Source of the DNA: Amblyomma americanum
Lineage: Eukaryota > Arthropoda > Arachnida > Ixodida > Ixodidae
Assembly: GCF_052857255.1 (NCBI RefSeq)
Contig: NC_135498.1
Location: 116,751,134 to 116,815,133, forward strand
Length of the DNA: 64,000 nucleotides
Direction of reading: 5' to 3'
The notes below the pieces were generated by a model that made no database searches, had not been told where the DNA came from, and worked only from the letters and a program-made list of their open reading frames with translations. Below, piece after piece: positions 34,111 through 45,388 of the stretch (its first letter is position 1; every line of letters begins with the position of its first letter). Made by a program: the position numbers and the translations under genes.

Positions 34111-36119
34111 ATCTGTTTTTGTTTTGTTTTCGAAAATGTACCCACCACATTTCCTTCATTAAATTGATGAACGCGAGAACGATCATGTGGAACTCTAAAG
34201 GAGACTTTAGGAACGTTTCCCGTATCCTTCTCAAAGCTTGGATACAATATCCCTCAGAGACTATTAATTTTACAACCCTTGCACGAACGTTGGGTTTTTA
34301 ATAATAATTTTGTGCCCAAGACCTAGTTTAATCATCTCTGGCGGCATTTAGGGATGCTAAGTGTATTAGAAATTGAGTGTTTCAGGAATATCGGAAGATT
34401 AGAGCCCTCGTGGTGCAACCATTGTAAGTGCTAAAAATCTTTAAACTGGTTTACCGCTCGTTAAAACGGCTGATATTCTGTAAAAGTTTTTGCAGAAGTA
34501 CACCATAACTAGGCTGTCTTGATAGCATATATTTTCAACGTAGCCGAGAAAAAGCTTTCTTCGCAATCAAAGTTTTCTTATTTTGTCATCGCACCTCCTA
34601 TATGTTGTCCAACATAGTTTACAAACTCAGATATTTGATTGCCGTGGTCTGAAGAATAAAATTCACATCTTTCTTTTTCGGGGTTTGTAAAAAGCGCATC
34701 ACGGCCCCGTCGTGCTCCTCAGGTCGTCGGACTGTCGCAGTGCCCGGTAACAAATTGTGTTTTCATTATTTGTCTCTCTCTCTCTGTTAGTGCACTTTAG
34801 GGGCAAAGATTTTGTTGAATTGTATCTCTCTCTATTGTTACTTTGAACGATTTGCATGGTATTTGTAAACCACTTCGTATCTGCTCGTACGAATGATTGT
34901 GAAATACTCTGTATCGTCTATTTGCTTTATAAGCTTTGTTTTGTTTTGTTAACCTTTGGCTCGGACCCATTCTCTGGCTTGAGACCGGCGAAAGCTGGCC
35001 ACCAAACGACCAACCCCTTGTCACTTGGTAGCTGGTCTCCGGCTGAGCTCTCCACGCTGAGTCGAAGGCATCTCCTTTGTGACCGAGACCGCTGCCCCCA
35101 CACGCTCTGAGGGTGTCTGAGAGTGCACGAAAAAGTGCGCGAAGTGGTGACAACTGGAGAGAAGAGAATGAGTTGGTGCCAGGTTTCCTGTCTGTGCTTT
35201 GTAAGTAGTCTATGTGTTGAGTGAGAAGGAGGGTATATGAGGCCACATGAAGTCTAGAGCTGTACTTTGGTGCGGCAGTCTTATGGTTGTGAGTAGAATA
35301 CGTATGTGGGCTGAGGTTGAAGGTACAGGATCTTTACGGAACAGCTTGTATGCTGCTTGTCAGACGGTACAGATGGTCGTATGGTCCGTGACCACGGTGT
35401 CGATGTGTGCTGTATAGAGAGGTATGGCGAGGAATTCTGCACCTGCGATGTTCGTGCTTCTGAGGGTTGCTAGTCATCGCACAGGGCCGGAGTCCAGGTG
35501 CGGGTGCCTGGGATTTGGAGATGCGCTCTTCCATCTGCACATAGCAAGTCTTGTCTTGTATAGTCTTGTGAGCTGCGATAAGCGTGCTCTCATGCGACCT
35601 TTGCTGCAGTCGTGGTTCATGTTTCGGGGGGGGGGGGGGGGGGGTTCAGCTGTATGTTGCTTTGCAGATGAGGAGTCAGGGCTGTTATCGTAGGGACTGA
35701 GGGAAGGGTGGAGGTATTTAGTGGTTTGCAGCCCGACGTTCTGAAGAGGTCCGGCCTAGTGGGTGTCTGAGACTCCGCTGCTGATGGCTAAGTGGACTTC
35801 AAGTATGAAATCAATGCTGTAGCATTTTAGTGGACTTAGCATGCTAGGGCAGATTTAGGGCCATATTGACATCTTTTCGGTGTATTAAATGCACTCTACT
35901 TATATTTAGGGAGGTTCAAATAGGGTAGGTGGTATGTCAGTATGCTAGTAACTATAGTCACTAGTGCCCCTGTCGTGTGCAGGGTATCGTTTTAATTTAG
36001 AGCGAGGTTCTCTCAGGAGACGTGTTTAGTGTAACACGTTATTCGTCGTATTTGTGTCCGTAGACACATAGTGTGCACTGCTTTTTTGTCTTTCTCTGCC
36101 AGTAGCCCTTATAGTTAGA
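34111..36119. other. Non-coding stretch with a 19-base G run
   Basis: No known gene or element is seen. The minus-strand 149-codon frame at 34,797-35,246 has no recognisable domain. A run of 19 G lies at 35,626-35,644. Confidence 0.4.
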
Positions 36120-36420
36120 TATCAATGCGATAGCGAGTATTTTGCAGGCTCACAAAAATTGGAGGTGGTTTAGCTACGGCTAAACCTGGAGTGACGAGAT
36201 AGCTACAGCTGGCCGAATGGAACTTGAGCACATGACCAACCTAGTGACGAACCACGTGATCAGCCACGGCGCAGCGTCGCCGGCAGCTGCTCTGCATCAC
36301 GTGACCAACCCCGTGACAGCGTGGCGGCGCAGCCACAGGGAGGCAGCGGTGCCACTGGGTGGCAGCGCCGCAACGCCGAAGGCTCGGAATGCTACCGTAA
36401 TGTAGCTATCGCTACAAAAA
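36120..36420 (+). repeat. GC-rich dispersed repeat candidate
   Basis: A GC-rich block with internal repetition (ATGACCAACCTAGTGACG and GTGACCAACCCCGTGACA) starts with a small hairpin, GGTTTAGC-TACG-GCTAAACC (about 36,168-36,187). It ends with TAGCTATCGCTAC. I believe it is a dispersed tick repeat, but that is from memory. Confidence 0.35.
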
Positions 36421-38010
36421 TTTCTGGCTTCTCTGCAAGGATATTCTCTGATTGCTCAAAAGAGATCACAGATCACGCGACCTGCCCACTGTGGCCAAAA
36501 TTCAATGTCATTGCCACCTGCCCATCGTGGAGCTGTACATCAGCCTCACTGTAGGTCGAGAACAGCAACCTGGGTCGCAAACCCCCAACGTTATCCATCT
36601 TTCCAACAGCCACCTGCCGAGGGCAGTGGCGCATGGCATAAACGCTGCATCACCGCTCCAGTAATCGTATGAGGACTCCCCGAGATCTAGAATTCGAGTG
36701 AGAGACCGTGATGTCGCAAACACCACGTGACCACCAGTGGAGCAATCATTGGGAACAGCTAAATTTTGAAAATATGTGTGAGGTGCTCAAACATTTGGAG
36801 GGTTTACCACCCCTATGATGATTCCAAACGACTCCCAAAGGTTTAAAAGTAGACCCACCAAGAAAATGAATTGAGGTGGATCAGCGGGTGCATTAAGGTG
36901 GATTGCTATTATTCCATATGAAACTCGAATTGAAGGCATTCAAACAATTTAAAGGCGGTGATTCGTCGTGCCAAATAAGAGCAATGAAACGGATTCCAAC
37001 CAGAGTTTTCGCGGGAAACTCGCAATACGAACGTAACACAGTCACTGTAGATACCATAACAGTCAACCTAAATGGGATCGCATTTTCTTCTTTAAGAGTG
37101 ATATTGAGAATGTCCCCTCCCAGTTTTTCTGCGCTTGGCTCGATCCATTGTCTGTGCTAATGTTCATGATGATATTTCATGGTGCAAGGGCATCTGTGGC
37201 CATAGAACGCCATGGCACAAGGTGCTTTCGTCTACTCAAGGTGGCGTCGAAGACCAAATTCGCGAGCATTTTACTCAACAGAAGGCGAGAACCAGGCCTG
37301 GGGAAAGCTTGTCCCTATTGTATCATTTCACCTCTCCCATGCGATGTGAATGCTGAAATCACTATACAAAAAGACAATTTGCACCCTTAAAGGCTTAACA
37401 CTAACGACTGCACTGTTTCAACACTCTTATTTTGCTGGTTATCTTTAAAGGGTGGTCTGAGCTGAGTACGTTAGCACTGTTGATGCACCCATGCACCCCT
37501 CAAAAGTGATCGCGTGCCAGGGTGTTGCAGCTCCTTCGGGTGCAAGGGTGCGTTGGGTGGTACGGGGCTTCTTTAACTTTTTGAAGAACTCTGCAAAAGC
37601 TCAACCAAGAGTACTTTCAAAATGATGTGAGGTTTTCGAGCTTTCCATTAAGTAACAGATGGAGCTTCATGCGTGCAGCAATGAATCCGATCTGCTCTCA
37701 CATAATGCGCTAATCAACTCAAAATATTTTAGCTGAGTTGCTAAACATCATTGACCTCAAAAAAGGGCTTGTTCAATTGGCATATATAAACTTGGAGAAC
37801 GTATGCGCATCATCGCGAGTATTGCTCACTGCAGTGGTATCTTGAGTGTTGAACTCTTTCACCTATGTAACTTTGTGTCACTCATTCTAGGGATGCATAT
37901 ATCTGTTTATGTTGATTTGGCAGAAATGCACAGCACATGCCAACATTGTGTTGCTGCCGGTGCCGGTTTGCAGGAGGGCGGCCTTCTATAGAAAGAGCTT
38001 TTTCCTTGTT

Positions 38011-38041
<31 letters not shown>

Positions 38042-38429
38042 AGCAGAAAAATTCCGCTTGAACATTATGCAGGCATGACAAAGGTGACTCCAGACCAAAC
38101 AGATTCAGACACGCCGCGAAAGACACATCTGGGTACTATGATTATAATATGTAGCGCAAAAATAGAATGGTCGTCGGCAGCTTTCGGTAAGGAATGTTTA
38201 CCTTAGCTCAAACAGGGCACAAAAAATTGACTACCGTCATTGAAGTCAATCAAAAATTATGAAACTGTAAAGCAGCGGGAAAAAGGGTTCAACTTTTCGG
38301 AGTGTGCAAGTGCGCTATTCTTACCCAGGGATATGTATTCTTAAGGGTACAAATTGTTTTACAGTTTAGGCCACCGATGCAGTAAGTCTACGTTGTTGAG
38401 ATTCGTGCGTGTTACGGCGCGTTATGCGC
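36421..38429. other. Non-coding stretch with an AT microsatellite
   Basis: No gene is recognised. A (TA)n run of about 28 bases lies at 38,014-38,041. Confidence 0.45.
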
Positions 38430-39740
38430 GGCCCCTGTCGGCTACTCAAGTGGTGACCTAGGCGACGTTTGATCGTACGGTCCTTGCATTATTGAGGCTG
38501 GCCATTTTTTTCAGCTCTTTACTGCTGGCGTGTCGCATAGTAGAGAGTTGCTGCATTTCCTGCCTGTGCCGTTGAAGATCTTCCTTTGCCTGTCTCTTTC
38601 TGGAGCACTGCCTCTACGCGTTGTCGAACTAGTTGCGTTGCTTCGTTGAGCATTGATGTTCTGAATTTGTCAGTGTCTTGAGCTGCCGGCGGAATTTCTA
38701 ATACAACAGGAATTTCTGTTCTTGGACCGGTTGTGACAGCGCGCGTTTGCTTGGTGTTTCGTCCATTCGTGGTGTGGTGCGGAATGTGCTACTTAGTAGG
38801 AGGTGAGGAGGGGATTATTGTTGGGAGACCGCCCCTCTGTCTCACTTGAGTAAAAGGTTAATAGAGCGTGGAGGTGTGTAACCTCCTTCTGTTTCCAGCG
38901 CCACGGGCCTGGACGCATTTTTGTTAAATTTGCTTCTTAGCCCCAAAACAATTTTAGGTTTATGGAAGGCGAACGCAAGGGTTGGCTCCGCTCTGATGTC
39001 TTGCGTAATTCCACGAACAGTGTCTTTGGGATTGGACTTGATGGCGTGTTATGCTTAGCCGGGCTTTCGAGTAAGGTTTGTTGTTGCGCTGGTAGCAGTA
39101 ACGGGTAAGAGTGTTGTTGAGGCCGCCTCCCCATTTTCGACATGTCGGCTAACATGGTGTTCGGAAGAGGGGTTGAGGTTTGCGCAGTCTGTGCCTCTGC
39201 GGGGGTGTGGTTAATGGCAAACATCTGCTCTGTGGCTCGCTTATGGGCACGTGGCCCTTATTTGTATCCGAGGTGGTAAGGGTGGCAGTGAATTTCCAGT
39301 CCTCCCTAGTATACGTGATATGAGACGTGTAGCTCCTCGAACGTTAGGAGAGCAGCGTTTCAATTAAACATAATTCGGACTTAAAGTAGCGCTGTCACGC
39401 TAGTTCGGAAGTTGTTTATCAGCCACGTTGGCGCCCCAGCTGAGTAGAGGCCGGTCATCGCCCCTTGCATGACGGAGACATCTGCGGCTCCGGCATAGGC
39501 GGATTTTTCCTTGATTTTCACTTGGATTGTGCTGGTTTGCGGTTTGCAAAAAACTGCAGCAAAGGTTTCGTCACTAGTGCTGATAAATATTTTTTTTTCT
39601 TTTTCACTCGGATGATGTAGGAGGCCGTTGACAGCCGTCTCGAAGGCTGCTTGAAGGTCGACGACTGGGGTTTGGTCTAGGACCACGCCGCCTCTCGGTC
39701 TTAAGACGATCTCAGAGTCGTTCCGAGGGAGGAGCAAAAG
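38430..39740 (-). pseudogene. LINE ORF1 (gag-like) relic
   Basis: The minus strand carries pieces of a gag-like LINE ORF1. The N-terminal domain (39,737-39,381) reads EIVLRPRGGVVLDQTP and KKIFISTSDETFAAV, similar in layout to the ORF1 start at 19,550. A Pro-rich tract follows. Near 38,930-39,030 there is KDTVRGITQDIRAEPTL, comparable to DTVRGIAREGV in the 18-19 kb ORF1. At about 38,517-38,665 a helical C-terminal part reads LNEATQLVRQRVEAVLQKE. Frameshifts separate the pieces, and no endonuclease or RT follows. No zinc knuckle is seen. This is an inference from shared layout, as the sequence identity is low. Confidence 0.55.
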
Positions 39741-41180
39741 GCAGGTAGCGAATACGTGCCATGGCGGTGCTTGCTGTTGTTGTTGTTGCTTCAGCGTGCT
39801 TGCTTCTTTTCCTCTTCATCGACCGCGGTCTGCTGTTTTTCGCGATAATCACGAGCCAGACAGGAAGCAGTTACTTTACTTTACCGATAAAACTATTTAA
39901 ATGCTTTCATTCACAGTGCGGATGGTGGAATGTATGACGTCTGTTCGGCAAGTGTGAATGCTACAACGGGGGAGATGTCCCGAGCAGATGCATCACCAGA
40001 CAGCAGGTTGAAAGTTGGGGTGCAGGGTGGGAACACTTGAACTATAAAGCAGATGAAGAGGAAGAGCTCTGCCTCCAATTCTTGCAGTAGAGCAAGGATG
40101 ACTTCCACCCTGGCTGTTCAACACGATAACAAGAAAAAATCAATGCGTCCTGTTACTTGACATCTGTAAACGGTTTGAACATCTCATTCACAAAAATTTC
40201 AGCGCAAGTTTCACACGCCTGTGGTCACTGTTTCGTCGGCAGGCTGCTGAAATGCAGTGGTGCAAAAATAAAGGCAGCAGAAAAACATCATGTTTCGTTA
40301 AGTATTTCAAACTGAACGCACCGTATTTCATACATGTACACCCTTCTCAAGCAGATTTAGGCACTCCCAACAACTCCGCACTATTAAAACAGGTACACAG
40401 AACACGTATTTAAGGAGAGTTGCTGGTCAAATCTTTCGTCCTTTTGCAAGCTGAAATCGCTACTACGTTCCTGTCATATGAATTGGAGTGAATTGACAAC
40501 TCCTCTAGAGTACTGTGTTTTTTTTCGAACAAAGCGAAGGCGGTTTCATAAATGGCTAAGGCTATCGCTGTAAAAAAGTGCCTTTGGCCTATTATTACAC
40601 AAAGTCGAAAAGTATTTCCACTCTGCTGTCATTTCACCCATTCAATAACAGCCTCAGCCCTGCGCTGACTTCTCCTTTTCAGGGAGTTGAAGCCCGAACC
40701 AAATAAATATATCCAAAAATATGTTTATCCCCGCAAGCAGCACGCTGTGCTCTGGAACGCTGTGCTAGTAATTTCATGGAAAGCTCTATTTTCCCCCGTC
40801 AAACCGAACAAAAGCGAATTTTGATCACAGATATAATCTCTGCGTACATAATTTGTCGGTTTCTAAAGAGAGCTTAAGCCCCCTTTTCAATATCGCCACA
40901 GCTGAGAACACACAAATTTATATTTGAAGTTAATTTTCCGCAGTGAACTCTCCTAGATCGCGCCCTGAACAACGATTGAGAAGCATTAATGGCACTCAGT
41001 AAAGATTATTTTTCCTGCAGTTCTTTCAACCTGTTTAGGTCTAAAACGTTCTTGACATTAAAACCACAAAACACCACCCAAAATAAAAGAACTCATATAA
41101 TGAATATGTTGAGGTAGATAAATTGCGAGCTTGCAACCATACTAGAAAAGTTGCTTACGCTTACTCGTAAGCAAGGATCC
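39741..41180. other. Non-coding stretch
   Basis: No gene, RNA or repeat is recognised. Reading frames are short. Confidence 0.4.
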
Positions 41181-41183
41181 CCT

Positions 41184-42115
41184 GTGCCGGTGCTATGCTC
41201 CGTGGTCCGTACTCATCTTCGCCCACAAAGTTAGTTAAAAGAGCAGCAGCTACCGGAGCTCTGAAGAATGTATTTAAGATATCCTGCCATCACCGACTGC
41301 ACGAAAGTATCGAAGCTCAACTGAAGCATCTACGCGAAACGGAATTCCCGGCCGACCTCGTTTCCAGTTTCGTCTTCAACATTTTGAGAGGACCTTGCCA
41401 ATTTGGCCAGCCGTAGATGTTGCAAAAAAAATAGAAATAGTGAAGCGAGCCGTCATGCAGAATGTGCACGGGATGAGCCGTACGTGTATGAAAATAGTAG
41501 GGCGGGCTACAGTAAATCTTATCCTAACCGCTCCCAAGAAGGTTAATATGCTATGAAAAATGACCAATGATGAAGGGCCAAAACCAGCGCGGTGTAACAA
41601 GCGGCAGGACAAGAAGGTCACCACTTGTGATACTGAAGTGATGTTTGAGATCCCAAGTCTCTTGCGGAGCGTCTTGCGTAGGTTAAACAGGATGCTGCCT
41701 CAGAGAGACGTGTTTAGAGCGCGTGCCACTACTATAAAGACGGAATATGGCAGAACGCTGCAGAAACATGTGAAACGTGTACGATGCCATATTCTGAGGC
41801 GATACAATCACCAGCACAAGCAGAACCTTTACGAACCCTACGTCATAGAAAAGAAAGTCGCGACATGCGTAAGCACCTCTTCAATGGTATCTTGAAACCC
41901 ATGACGATAAGAAGGGAGAGACTAGTCCTAGCCTTCATGTTGTTTATATTTGTACTACTATTTTTATATTTTTATTCATTTATCTTGTATTGATTGCGAG
42001 CAATGCAATAAACTTTCAGTTGTTAGCCAGCGGTATGTGTGCGCGCGTCTCCATTTCTCGGCGCTGTCTTTCGCGCGCTGTCCTCGCTGAAATTATGTAC
42101 CAATTGGCCCGGCAA
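41184..42115 (+). mobile_element. Penelope-like element, 3' part, broken
   Basis: This is the end of a Penelope-like retroelement. The region after RT reads LHESIEAQLKHLRETEFPADLV, VHGMSRTCMKI and TVNLILTAPKKVNML. A decayed GIY-YIG domain (EVMFEIP...) ends in LYEPYVIEKKVATCVSTSSM, the usual C-terminal phrase. Stops and frameshifts occur near 41,415, 41,556 and 41,660. A terminal repeat follows: AATAAACTTTCAGTTGTTAG near 42,007, then TTATGTACCAATTGGCCC near 42,092. This matches the terminal repeats at 51,805 and 52,722. Confidence 0.75.
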
Positions 42116-44211
42116 CTTGCCGTAATGCGGCACAGCAAGCAGTTCTTCGCTAAAGCGAATGGCGCACCTAGATTTTGGCAGATACCTGCACATTAGAATG
42201 AAAACGATGGAAGTGAGATTAAACAAAATGGGTAAGACATTTAGAAAGAGCGAACAAAACAAAGATCACTGTACATCAAATTTACCATACTCTGCGTGGA
42301 TTGATCCTCAGATTCATCCACAAACGCTTTGGGTCTCCCTTGAACTGGCGGATGCATTTTCTTTAATATCATAGCGGAAAGAACTTTGCAGTCATGTTGT
42401 AGTCGTTAACGGTGTATATTCATTGTGAGGTGTATCTGCCAGCAAGAAAATGCCAGTGCAGATTTTCTTGTGCATATTGTGCAAAAAAAAAACAATATTG
42501 TTCATAATTAAGAAAATATGCATGACATTCCCCAGAATTCTATAGGAACTTTTCTTGGCTGTGTGTGGCATTTACTAAAAATTAAAAACGCTTGAATTCA
42601 AACAAAACAGGTTAAATTTAAGGTAAAATGCGAATGTTTGGAAAAGTGCCTTTTGTCGCGATTCGGCGAGAACTTTCGTACAGAGGTGTTCTCAGTAAAA
42701 ATACCAAATGTCGTCCAGTGATAGGCCTCTCAACCGCAATTTGAATCAGCGATCTTAATCGCGGTGTTTTTTTCACAGGCGGCAGGAAACTAACCGCCGT
42801 TTACGACGCCTGTGCTATCCGAGATTCCCACACAGCTGTTCGCGGGGAATTATGCACCGTTTATCATGCCACGGGGCCGCGCCCATCTCCGCTGAGAGGC
42901 GTGAGCGATAAGACAGATAAGAGTGGTTATGGCTCTCTCCGTCACGAAAACGATTAAAAGTGATTAGCAGCGTCCAGAATTACGTGACGACGGCTTAACC
43001 AGCCTGAATGTGTAATCCTAGTGCATAGAAGCGAAAAAGACACGTGTGCACCGAGGTGTCGAACAGCAATTTTTTTCGGACTCTTGAGCACCATTCAGTG
43101 CCGAACCGGTCAGAGCCGTTCCGAACCGGTTCAAACAAGTTCAGGGCCTAACAATATTCTTTAACATAGAGATGCGTTCTTAATCATTACTGCTGATGTT
43201 TTGCTTTCATTTTAATACAGAAGCGAATTCTTAAGCGTGTCGCAATTCTCGCGTTCACGTGAGAACTTTCAGCTCAACTAGTGGTTCTCTCCTGCTACGG
43301 TGCTTCCATGCCGCCTGCGCCGCGTTTAAATTATCTGAAAAAAGACTGCGATGCATGGCAGCAATATTGCTTAATTTTGTGCCCCTGGGAGAAGAAAATT
43401 TGGGTTTCTCCAAAGATAGTGTGGTGTACCTAAATCAGGGCCGTGCCTCGTGGAATTGCGTTGCAGTCACCAGCCAATTTTCCGTCGATTTCCACCACCT
43501 CTTGTTAGTAACATGCTTCAGTGCTTAGCAACTCACCGCTTCACACACGTCTGACTTGTTTTAAACGACTAAGTTTTGCCAGTATTATAATTCTGGGAAG
43601 TGTGAGGCTCATAACGCAGAATTGTTCTCTTGGCCTCCGCCTCGAGTTTTCTGGGCTTGCAAACTGCCGGCCTTCATGCTCTCTGGCACCGTTGTGGTCT
43701 TCAAGGGGCACTTCCACAATAAAACGGAGCAAGGTGCATCACAACATCTGACAAAGGGTCTGTGCTCAAAAGGTGCAGGACTTATAACTAGTCGTCCGAT
43801 GGGCAGGGTGTAATAAGACGTCGCCAAACGGTTCTAAACGCTTCGCGGAAGTTCTGTAAGCATACAAGTGAAATCTTGGTTAAGATGCCCCCGAAATCAC
43901 TTTTTCTATTGGTACGCTTCAAAGGAGCGTAGACCTATTATAGTTTTATTGTGTGACGTCGACCTGCTGCACTTAAAAAAGAAATCTTCCTTCAGTGTTA
44001 GTTGTTTGGGCTTCACACGTTTGAAGTTAGGGCCCGCGGGAATAAAGAACTCGATTTAAGCACAACAGCAACCAATTGAAATTAACTAAAAAAATTCTCA
44101 TTAGCCTCGGGTGCTTCTCACGTATTTCATATTTTATCAGCACCTTTTCCTCATTTCTGAGTTTTGTTGCCTGTCACATAGGACCTGCACTTAGCCAAAT
44201 TTTCAAGGCAG
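42116..44211. other. Non-coding stretch
   Basis: No gene is recognised. Near 43,100-43,140 there is a short GAACCGGTT-type repeated phrase. Confidence 0.4.
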
Positions 44212-44640
44212 AAAGCTGGTCTAGTTGGTAGTGCCGCTAAAAGGAGAGACGAGAGGATAGAAGACAACACAGGCGCTAGACATCAGCTGACTTTATTCTC
44301 GGCATTACCACGCATTTATGGGTGGCAATGAGGTGAAAAAAAATCACCATTCCATCCATGACTGGTTCGGCTATGTAACTGGCGGCATCGGTCGCTGAGA
44401 GCCTCATATACCAGATAAAAGCGGAGGAACATACGCAGACGATTGACCAACATCCTCATGAACGGGCTAGATGCGGGGCACTGCCCGATGTTCAACAGCT
44501 TAAGCACCGCCTTAAAAAAAATGGCTAAGAAGGGCAATCTCAGGGGTGTGCATGCTGCACAAAACAAAAGTGGGCAAAATATACAGTTGTTAATGATGTC
44601 TCCAGCGGAAAGCTGCCATGCCGCATCAAACATGGGAAGC
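44212..44640 (-). mobile_element. Penelope-like terminal repeat and adjoining 3' tract (second family)
   Basis: Read on the minus strand, 44,300-44,215 gives GAATAAAGTCAGCTGATGTC followed by CTAGCGCCTGTGTTGTCTTC and ends ACTACCAACTAGACC. This is the same plan as the Penelope terminal repeats elsewhere in the window. The preceding tract has CCACCCATAAATGCGTGGTA, a phrase common before such ends in ticks. The 105-codon frame at 44,316-44,633 has no clear GIY-YIG motif. Confidence 0.55.
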
Positions 44641-44964
44641 CGTTCTTCGCCTCAATGACGAATGTGGTCTGTCGAATTCCGCTATCTAGCGGACAATCCT
44701 GCAAGGGTCAAACTAGCATTTGTATCAACGTACGCCGATGGTAATGCGGTGGTAATGATCATAACGCAATCATAACTACAACACGATCCATTTGGCGAAA
44801 CTAAAAAAAAACAACAAAAACGTGTCCACACTCCTTTAGACACATTTTCAATCTTTGGAATGAAGAATAGCGAAGGAGGGCAAATCGTCAGAGATTAAAT
44901 AGAAGTTGAGCGCCACACCATTCTCGGCGTTGCATTCTTCTAACATTTCATATGAGATTGAAAC

Positions 44965-45388
44965 GTTGTGAATAAACTTTCACCTGCAAGTAAAGAAAAA
45001 TTCAGTTTTTACAGAAAAGCAATCCGTTACATATCCTTCCTTGACAACTTGCCTCTCAGCCTACATTTATTTCAGCAGCGCAAAACGCTACGAACAATCC
45101 ACATTAGTGAATACAGACTTTTTCACTTACATTATTTATCCCGTGAAAGGTTTTGGTACGTTTCTAAAATCGCTGGTTCATACTGACATTATAAACAACC
45201 GAAAAAATAAACAGGCTTCATGCCCTATTTTCACACCGATTACAAGCTCCTCTTTGCGTCACAACCTTCCGCCCATTTTAAAAACAGCACCAACACAGCA
45301 GCAGAAGAAAATTTTGAACTACTACTGTTTTTGTTGTTTTCAATTTATAATCCAGATGTTGCTCCTAACTCCGTTTCCCTTTAGATTT
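44965..45388 (+). repeat. Repeat X, copy 2
   Basis: This is the inverted partner of 29,183-29,600. It ends at 45,388 next to repeat copy B. A frame of 126 codons crosses it but has no counterpart in copy 1, so it is not considered coding. Confidence 0.8.

Noticed and set aside
33608..34234. 208-codon minus-strand frame in S1
   Set aside because: It is antisense to the exon/intron tract of the S1 gene. The S2 counterpart is open for only about 60 codons, and no family is recognisable.
34797..35246. 149-codon minus-strand frame
   Set aside because: No domain, repeat partner or splice context supports it.
35626..35644. Run of 19 G as a possible regulatory G-quadruplex
   Set aside because: A single homopolymer in non-coding DNA; its length may also be an assembly artefact.
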